From Deltaproteobacteria bacterium (lineage in GTDB: Bacteria > Desulfobacterota > Desulfarculia > Adiutricales > Adiutricaceae), in the NCBI GenBank assembly GCA_031273455.1, contig JAISRZ010000083.1, positions 28,614-92,613 on the forward strand: 64,000 bases of DNA, written 5' to 3'. This document shows positions 58,561 through 64,000 of the stretch, piece after piece. The notes below the pieces were generated by a model, which worked only from the letters and a program-made list of their open reading frames with translations, ran no database searches and was not told where the DNA came from. The translations under genes and the position numbers were made by a program. Each line of letters opens with the position of its first letter. The stretch's first letter is position 1.

Positions 58561-61500
58561 ATGTTCGACAGCCTCGCTAAGCCGCTCGATAGCCTTAACG
58601 CTGGGATTTTTCTAGCCCCCCATAGCGTTTCGCGGCGGCCTATTAGGCGTGAGGAATCATTCGTTATTATGGACAAATACCAGCACTTACTGGACGCTAT
58701 TTTCGCTTCCTCCCTTGATGGCATCATCGTTTTTTCCGACTCGGTGGAAAAGCCCTACGCCTCCAGCGTTTACGGGGAACTCTTCCCTGGTTGGGAGTTT
58801 TTCCGCTACAACGACCCCTTGCGAAAAGTCCACGATTTTTACTCCCAATATGTCACTAACCCCGAAGACATGATTAGCTTAGTGAGCGCGGTCCGCCAAA
58901 CGCGTCAAGTCAAAAAAACCCGGCTTTACCGCCAGGACGGTCGGGTCACCCTGGTCACTGGTCGGGTCATCAGTAACCCAGACATTGGCGTTATTGAGAT
59001 CTGGAACCATCGGGACATCACTGAGCAGTGTAAGCAGGATGAGCAGTTACAACTTAGGCTTCAGCTCATTACGGCGGTTTTGGACGCCTCTAACGACGCC
59101 ATTTTCACCATCGCCGAGTGCCTTGAGTCCCCCATGGGCAACGTCAAATACTCCGAGCTCTTCCCCGGTTGGGAGCGAGCTTTCCGCTATGGCCAACCCT
59201 TTGAGGAGATCCAGCGTTTTTTCGCCCAGTATCTTATAGATTGGGAAGCCCCTTTGGAGTTGATCGCCAAAGTTAAGCGCGACCGAAAGAGCCATCAGAC
59301 CCTTATCCACCACGTGGACGGGCGCTTAATCCATATGTCGGGCAAAATCGAGGAGACCGGCGTGGCCAGCGCCGGGACTTTGGAAGTCTACACCTTAACC
59401 GATATCACCGCGGAGGTGCGGAGCCGCCATAAAATGCAAGCCATGCAGCTGACGGTGGACAACTTATCCGAGCCGGTCGTCTGGTTTGACTTGGAGGGGA
59501 AAATCACCTACGTCAACCAAGCCTCTTGTTACGCTTTAGGCTTTGACGCCCCCGAGGAAATCGTTGGCCAAACCGTTTGGCGGCTGAACGTGGCCACGGC
59601 CGAGGGCGAGGAGCCCAGCCCGGATATCTGGCGGAAAATCCTTTTGGCCCAACAGGCGGGCGCCCACTTTAAGTTTGACCAGACCGTCTTGGCCCGGAAA
59701 AATGGTGAGCCTTTCCATTGCACTATCTTGGTGGACTACATCACTCAAGGCGATGAGGCCTTTTGGGCCATGTGCTTTTTAGATTTATCCGAGCAAATCC
59801 AAAGGATTAAAGCCGAGCAGTCGGCGAAAGCTCGAACCGACTTTTTGGCCCATATGAGCCACGAGATCCGCACCCCCATGAACGCCATCATAGGTTTAAG
59901 CGAGATGACCCGGAGGGAGTACGGGTCAGAGGCGGGGTTAGAGTACATTTCGGAGATCAATAACGCTGGCCGGAACCTTATCGCCATCATTAACGACATC
60001 TTGGATTTTTCCAAGATGGAGTCCGGTCGCTTGGACATTATCCCCGTCCCCTACGAGACCGCCTCACTTTTGCAAGATTCTTTATCCATCACCCGCATTA
60101 AGCTTATGGAGACGCCCTTGGAGCTCATCTTGGACGTGTCCCCGGATCTGCCGGCCAATATGATGGGCGATGTGGGCCGGATTAGGCAAGTTTTACTCAA
60201 TTTACTAAGTAACGCGGTTAAGTACACGGAAAAGGGGTTTGTGAAGTTCCAAGCTTTTGGCGAACGGTTATCGGACAACCGCGTCTTATTGACCTTTAGC
60301 GTCAAAGACAGCGGCGCGGGCGTTAAACCCGAGGACCTGCCCAAGCTCTTTGAGCGGTTTTCCCGTTTGGACGAAAAAAAGCACGCCAACGTCATGGGCA
60401 CGGGTTTAGGACTCATTATCAGCCGGAACCTCTGCCAGGCCATGGGCGGCGACATCACCGTCCAAAGCGATTACGGCCAAGGCTCGGTCTTCACCGCCAC
60501 CTTAGTCCAGACGGTCATGGACTGGAAGCCCATGGGCGGCATCTCGGCGGTCTCGGCCCGCCGTTTGGAGCGGCCGACCATCACCTTTACGGCCCCGTCC
60601 ATTAGCGTTCTCATTGTGGACGACTTTCCCAGTAACTTACTGGTGGCCAAAGGCATGCTCTCGCCCTACAAGATGAGCTTAACCACCGCCCAAAGCGGTC
60701 ACGAGGCCATTAAGATCGTGGGGGAACGGCCCTTTGATATCATCTTAATGGACCATATGATGCCGGAAATGGATGGGGTTGAGGCCACCCATATCATCCG
60801 GAGCCTTAATAAAGAGTACGCCAAAACCATACCCATCATCGCTTTAACGGCCAACGCCGTGGCTGGGATGCGGGAGATGTTTTTGGAGAACGGGTTTAAC
60901 GACTTTATCTCCAAACCCATTGAGGTCCAGAAGCTGGACGCTATCTTAAAAAAGTGGATCCCGGAAATCAAAAGGTTCCCTTTAACCCCCGAGGCCGCCG
61001 AGGCCGCCGCGGCCGCGGAGGCCGCCGCGCCCGTTAGCCCCGAAACCGCGCCCTTACCGGTCATTGAGGGCGTGGACGTGACCTTAGGCTTAACCCGGGT
61101 CAGTGGCTCTTTGACCCACTACCAAGAGCTTTTAGCGGTCTTTTTAAAAGACACGGAATTGGGGTTCCCCCAACTGTACTTTGAGCCGGATCAAAGTAAC
61201 CTTAAACCCTTCACCACCTTAATCCACGGGTTAAAAAGCACCTTGGCCAATATTGGGGCCATGGGTCTTTCCAAGACCGCCGCCCTTTTAGAGGAGGCGG
61301 CTAGGAAACCCGATTTAACGTTCATTTACGAAAATCTCATCCCTTTTAGGACGGAATTAGCCTTTTTAATGGAGCGAATTAATAATGTCGTTCCAAAAGA
61401 TTGTAAAAAGGTTGAGGACGTTAATAGCGATGTGACCAATATCAAAATAATGGTCGTGGACGACAATATCGCCAACTTAAAAATCGCTAAACTGGCCCTT

Positions 61501-61806
61501 TCCGGGTTCTGTGAGGTCTACACCGCCATGTCGGCCTCCAAGATGTTCGATTTATTGGCCCGGCACAAACCCGAGCTCATCCTACTAGACGTGGAAATGC
61601 CGGACATGGACGGTTACCAGGCCATTAAGCTTTTAAAGGCTGACCAGGCCACCAAGGATATCCCGGTCATCTTCTTAACCGGCTTAAGCTCCCCGGACGA
61701 TGAGCTTAATGGCCGCTCCTTGGGGGCGGTGGACTATATTGTCAAACCCTTTATGCCCGAATTGTTGCGCCAAAAAATCGAAGAGCACGTCAAAATTGTC
61801 AATTAA
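58561..61806 (+). CDS. Hybrid sensor histidine kinase: PAS repeats-HisKA-HATPase-REC-HPt-REC
   Basis: 'MSHEIRTPMNAIIGLSEM', 'GTGLGLIISRNLCQAMGG', REC 'ILMDHMMPEMDGVEA', HPt 'IHGLKSTLANIGAMGLS', REC 'ILLDVEMPDMDGYQA'; in-frame alternative start at 58669. Confidence 0.93.
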   Translation: MFDSLAKPLDSLNAGIFLAPHSVSRRPIRREESFVIMDKYQHLLDAIFASSLDGIIVFSDSVEKPYASSVYGELFPGWEFFRYNDPLRKVHDFYSQYVTNPEDMISLVSAVRQTRQVKKTRLYRQDGRVTLVTGRVISNPDIGVIEIWNHRDITEQCKQDEQLQLRLQLITAVLDASNDAIFTIAECLESPMGNVKYSELFPGWERAFRYGQPFEEIQRFFAQYLIDWEAPLELIAKVKRDRKSHQTLIHHVDGRLIHMSGKIEETGVASAGTLEVYTLTDITAEVRSRHKMQAMQLTVDNLSEPVVWFDLEGKITYVNQASCYALGFDAPEEIVGQTVWRLNVATAEGEEPSPDIWRKILLAQQAGAHFKFDQTVLARKNGEPFHCTILVDYITQGDEAFWAMCFLDLSEQIQRIKAEQSAKARTDFLAHMSHEIRTPMNAIIGLSEMTRREYGSEAGLEYISEINNAGRNLIAIINDILDFSKMESGRLDIIPVPYETASLLQDSLSITRIKLMETPLELILDVSPDLPANMMGDVGRIRQVLLNLLSNAVKYTEKGFVKFQAFGERLSDNRVLLTFSVKDSGAGVKPEDLPKLFERFSRLDEKKHANVMGTGLGLIISRNLCQAMGGDITVQSDYGQGSVFTATLVQTVMDWKPMGGISAVSARRLERPTITFTAPSISVLIVDDFPSNLLVAKGMLSPYKMSLTTAQSGHEAIKIVGERPFDIILMDHMMPEMDGVEATHIIRSLNKEYAKTIPIIALTANAVAGMREMFLENGFNDFISKPIEVQKLDAILKKWIPEIKRFPLTPEAAEAAAAAEAAAPVSPETAPLPVIEGVDVTLGLTRVSGSLTHYQELLAVFLKDTELGFPQLYFEPDQSNLKPFTTLIHGLKSTLANIGAMGLSKTAALLEEAARKPDLTFIYENLIPFRTELAFLMERINNVVPKDCKKVEDVNSDVTNIKIMVVDDNIANLKIAKLALSGFCEVYTAMSASKMFDLLARHKPELILLDVEMPDMDGYQAIKLLKADQATKDIPVIFLTGLSSPDDELNGRSLGAVDYIVKPFMPELLRQKIEEHVKIVN

Positions 61807-62041
61807 GTCTAAAACATTAATAGTATAGACTTTTAGCCTACGCTTTAACTATATACGCGATTATTCAATTATATATATTGTCTTGTATTTATTGTTTCAT
61901 AACTCTAAACTTTTATAAGGAGGTTAAAACGAACGTTTCTAAGTTTCTTTAGAGTTCCAAACCGAGCGGAAAAATTTTATTTACCCCCCACATCTAGCCA
62001 AGCGTGAACGGCATTGACTCTATTTCAAGGAGATACGTCTG

Positions 62042-63217
62042 GTGCGAGATCAACGCTCAGTGATCATGATTGTCGATGACAACATCGCCAACCTCAAGAT
62101 CGCCAAAAATTGCCTCTCCGATGTCTATGATATCTTCACCGCCCCCTCGGCGGCCAAGATGTTCTCATTACTGACGCGCAACCAGCCGGACCTTATCTTG
62201 CTGGACATTGATATGCCGGAAATGGATGGCTACGAGGCGATTAAATTATTAAAAAGTAGCCCAACCGCCCCAACTTATGATATACCTGTCATTTTCCTAA
62301 CCAGCATGAGTTCGCCTGAAGACGAGATTAAAGGGCTCACCCTGGGGGCTATTGATTATATTTCAAAACCTTTTTTACCGCAATTACTACGTAAAAGAGT
62401 TGAGCTTCATATCACTTTGGAAACTCAAAGACGCCAGCTGGAGTTTCAGGCGGTTAAACTTCAAGCCCAGGGCCATGAGTTAAAGCTCTTTAACGAGAAC
62501 CTCCAACGGTTGGTCGATCAAAAAACCAGTAAGGTCCTAGAGCTCCAAAGCGCGATTTTAAAAACCGTGGCCGATTTGGTGGAAAGCCGGGACAATATCA
62601 CCGGCGGCCACATTGAAAGGACCCAAAGGGGGTTGGAGCTTTTAATTAGGCGCTTAACCGATCTTAACCTTTACCCCGAGCAGATGGTTGGCTGGGACAT
62701 TGATCTCATGCTCCAATCCTCCCAGCTGCACGATGTGGGGAAAATCGCCATTTCGGACACCATCTTAAATAAACCAGGGCCACTTAGCGACGCCGAGTTT
62801 GAGGAAATCAAAAAACACGCGGCCTTAGGCGTGGAGATCATTGAGCGCATTGGGGCCGAGACCTCGGACAGCGACTTTTTAAAGTACTCCAAGATCTTCG
62901 CGGGCACCCACCACGAAAAATGGGATGGCTTTGGTTACCCCATGGGTCTGGCTAAAGAGGCCATCCCTTTACCGGGACGCCTGATGGCCATCGCCGATGT
63001 TTATGACGCCTTAGTTTCGGATCGACCGTATAAAAAGGCTTTCGCCCATGAGGAGGCGGTCCGGATCATTTTGGATAAGAAAGGCTCCCACTTTGACCCG
63101 ATTTTGGTCGATGTCTTTGAGATGGTGGCCGATCAATTCTCCTCTTTTGAGCGGATCCGCGAGCGCAAACCCTTGGGTTGCCAACTGGAGATCCCGCGGG
63201 TCGCGGCCCTGGCTTAA
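62042..63217 (+). CDS. Response regulator with HD-GYP output (putative c-di-GMP phosphodiesterase), GTG start
   Basis: REC 'LILLDIDMPEMDGYEAIKLL'; 'SSQLHDVGKIAISD', 'GTHHEKWDGFGYP'. Confidence 0.93.
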   Translation: MRDQRSVIMIVDDNIANLKIAKNCLSDVYDIFTAPSAAKMFSLLTRNQPDLILLDIDMPEMDGYEAIKLLKSSPTAPTYDIPVIFLTSMSSPEDEIKGLTLGAIDYISKPFLPQLLRKRVELHITLETQRRQLEFQAVKLQAQGHELKLFNENLQRLVDQKTSKVLELQSAILKTVADLVESRDNITGGHIERTQRGLELLIRRLTDLNLYPEQMVGWDIDLMLQSSQLHDVGKIAISDTILNKPGPLSDAEFEEIKKHAALGVEIIERIGAETSDSDFLKYSKIFAGTHHEKWDGFGYPMGLAKEAIPLPGRLMAIADVYDALVSDRPYKKAFAHEEAVRIILDKKGSHFDPILVDVFEMVADQFSSFERIRERKPLGCQLEIPRVAALA

Positions 63218-63420
63218 GACCGTCAAGGTTAGGTTTTTTAAATAATCGGCTGGTTTAAACTGTTTTTAGGGCTTAAAATGGTTCTTATATGGTTTAAACA
63301 AAGCTTTTTTGCGCTTTTTTTCTGACCTCTAATTCGCTAATAATTGTCTTAACGTTAAATGAATTGTTCGCGAATTTTCAATGTTTTAAGCCTCATTTTA
63401 GTTCTTTAAGTTGGCCAAAG

Positions 63421-63483
63421 TTCAGTTCCAGTTCGTTTAGTTTTCCAAAAAGTTCAGTTCCAGTTCGTTTAGTTGGCCAAAAG
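63421..63483. repeat. ~32-bp tandem repeat, two full copies with a degenerate third
   Basis: ttcagttccagttcgtttagtt(tt/gg)ccaaaaag repeated; flanked by related partial units. Confidence 0.8.
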
Positions 63484-63589
63484 TTTCTGCTCTAGTTCGC
63501 GGTCTATTGATTTTAGCTTCAGTGGTTTTAGCTTAAAGCGACCGCCCGTCCTCGGTCACTTTTAATCGTTGATTGAAGGAAAATGTTTA

Positions 63590-64000
63590 ATGGCCTCCCG
63601 TTTCATAAGTATAAGGGCTAAAATTTTACAAAAAGTAAACGCGTTTTACCTTATTTTTATTTGTTCACTGGTTTTAGTTTTTTCCTTAGGTATTTACTTT
63701 AGTTTAGGCCAAGAAATAACCCTTTTAACTGGCCTTTTGATTCTCGCGGTCATTATGGCCCTAGTTAGTGGATTGGTCTGTTATTGGGCCCAACTAAAAC
63801 CTCCTCAAGAGCCTGAGTCGCCGACCAAACTTGCGGCCGAGAACTCCAATAAATCGATCTTTTTGGCCAGGATGAGCCACGTCATTCGCACCCCCATGAA
63901 CGCCATTAGCGGTATGACGGAGCTACTTTTGCGGCGGAAACTGGATAACGAGTCCAAATCCTACGCCGTGAACATTAAGTTAGCCACGGCTAACCTTTTA
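63590..64000 (+). CDS. Membrane histidine kinase, truncated by the window edge
   Basis: Open frame to the end: 'MASRFISIRAKILQKVNAFYLIFICSLVLVFSLG...MSHVIRTPMNAISGMTELLLRRKLDNESKSYAVNIKLATANLL'. Confidence 0.88.
   Translation, partial: MASRFISIRAKILQKVNAFYLIFICSLVLVFSLGIYFSLGQEITLLTGLLILAVIMALVSGLVCYWAQLKPPQEPESPTKLAAENSNKSIFLARMSHVIRTPMNAISGMTELLLRRKLDNESKSYAVNIKLATANLL

Overview
The window is bacterial chromosome of mixed composition. GC-richer housekeeping blocks (PTS EIIA-HPr-EI plus EIICB, nifU/nifS, kdsD-yggT-yggU-ribF, dacB/rlpA, a SWIM/SNF2 pair, a two-component/HD-GYP locus, two tRNA-Leu genes) are interrupted by AT-rich accessory segments. The host looks proteobacterial, possibly Desulfobacterota-like and host-associated, but this is a weak guess. 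The main accessory segments are: (i) a compact minus-strand RiPP-type cluster at 1.49-3.71 kb, with a YkgJ-like Cys-cluster protein, a radical SAM protein, two dissimilar A/G/V-rich small peptides sharing a 'KKxYIxP' start, and a PqqD/RRE-like protein; (ii) an island at 16.3-25.3 kb, with a decayed ISAs1-type element carrying a perfect 10-bp TSD, a three-gene overlapping R-M-like operon (two methylase-like proteins and a GIY-YIG/SF2 helicase fusion), then a PD-(D/E)XK-like protein and a cytosolic LRR protein; (iii) toxin-antitoxin loci, both intact (phd/doc) and decayed (PIN toxin with antitoxin, plus an orphan antitoxin paralog); (iv) Sel1-repeat genes with a decayed tandem duplicate; and (v) a Zn/Cd-type P-ATPase with tandemly duplicated metal-binding domains and a MerR-type promoter. 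All family calls come from reading motifs by eye. No database search was run.
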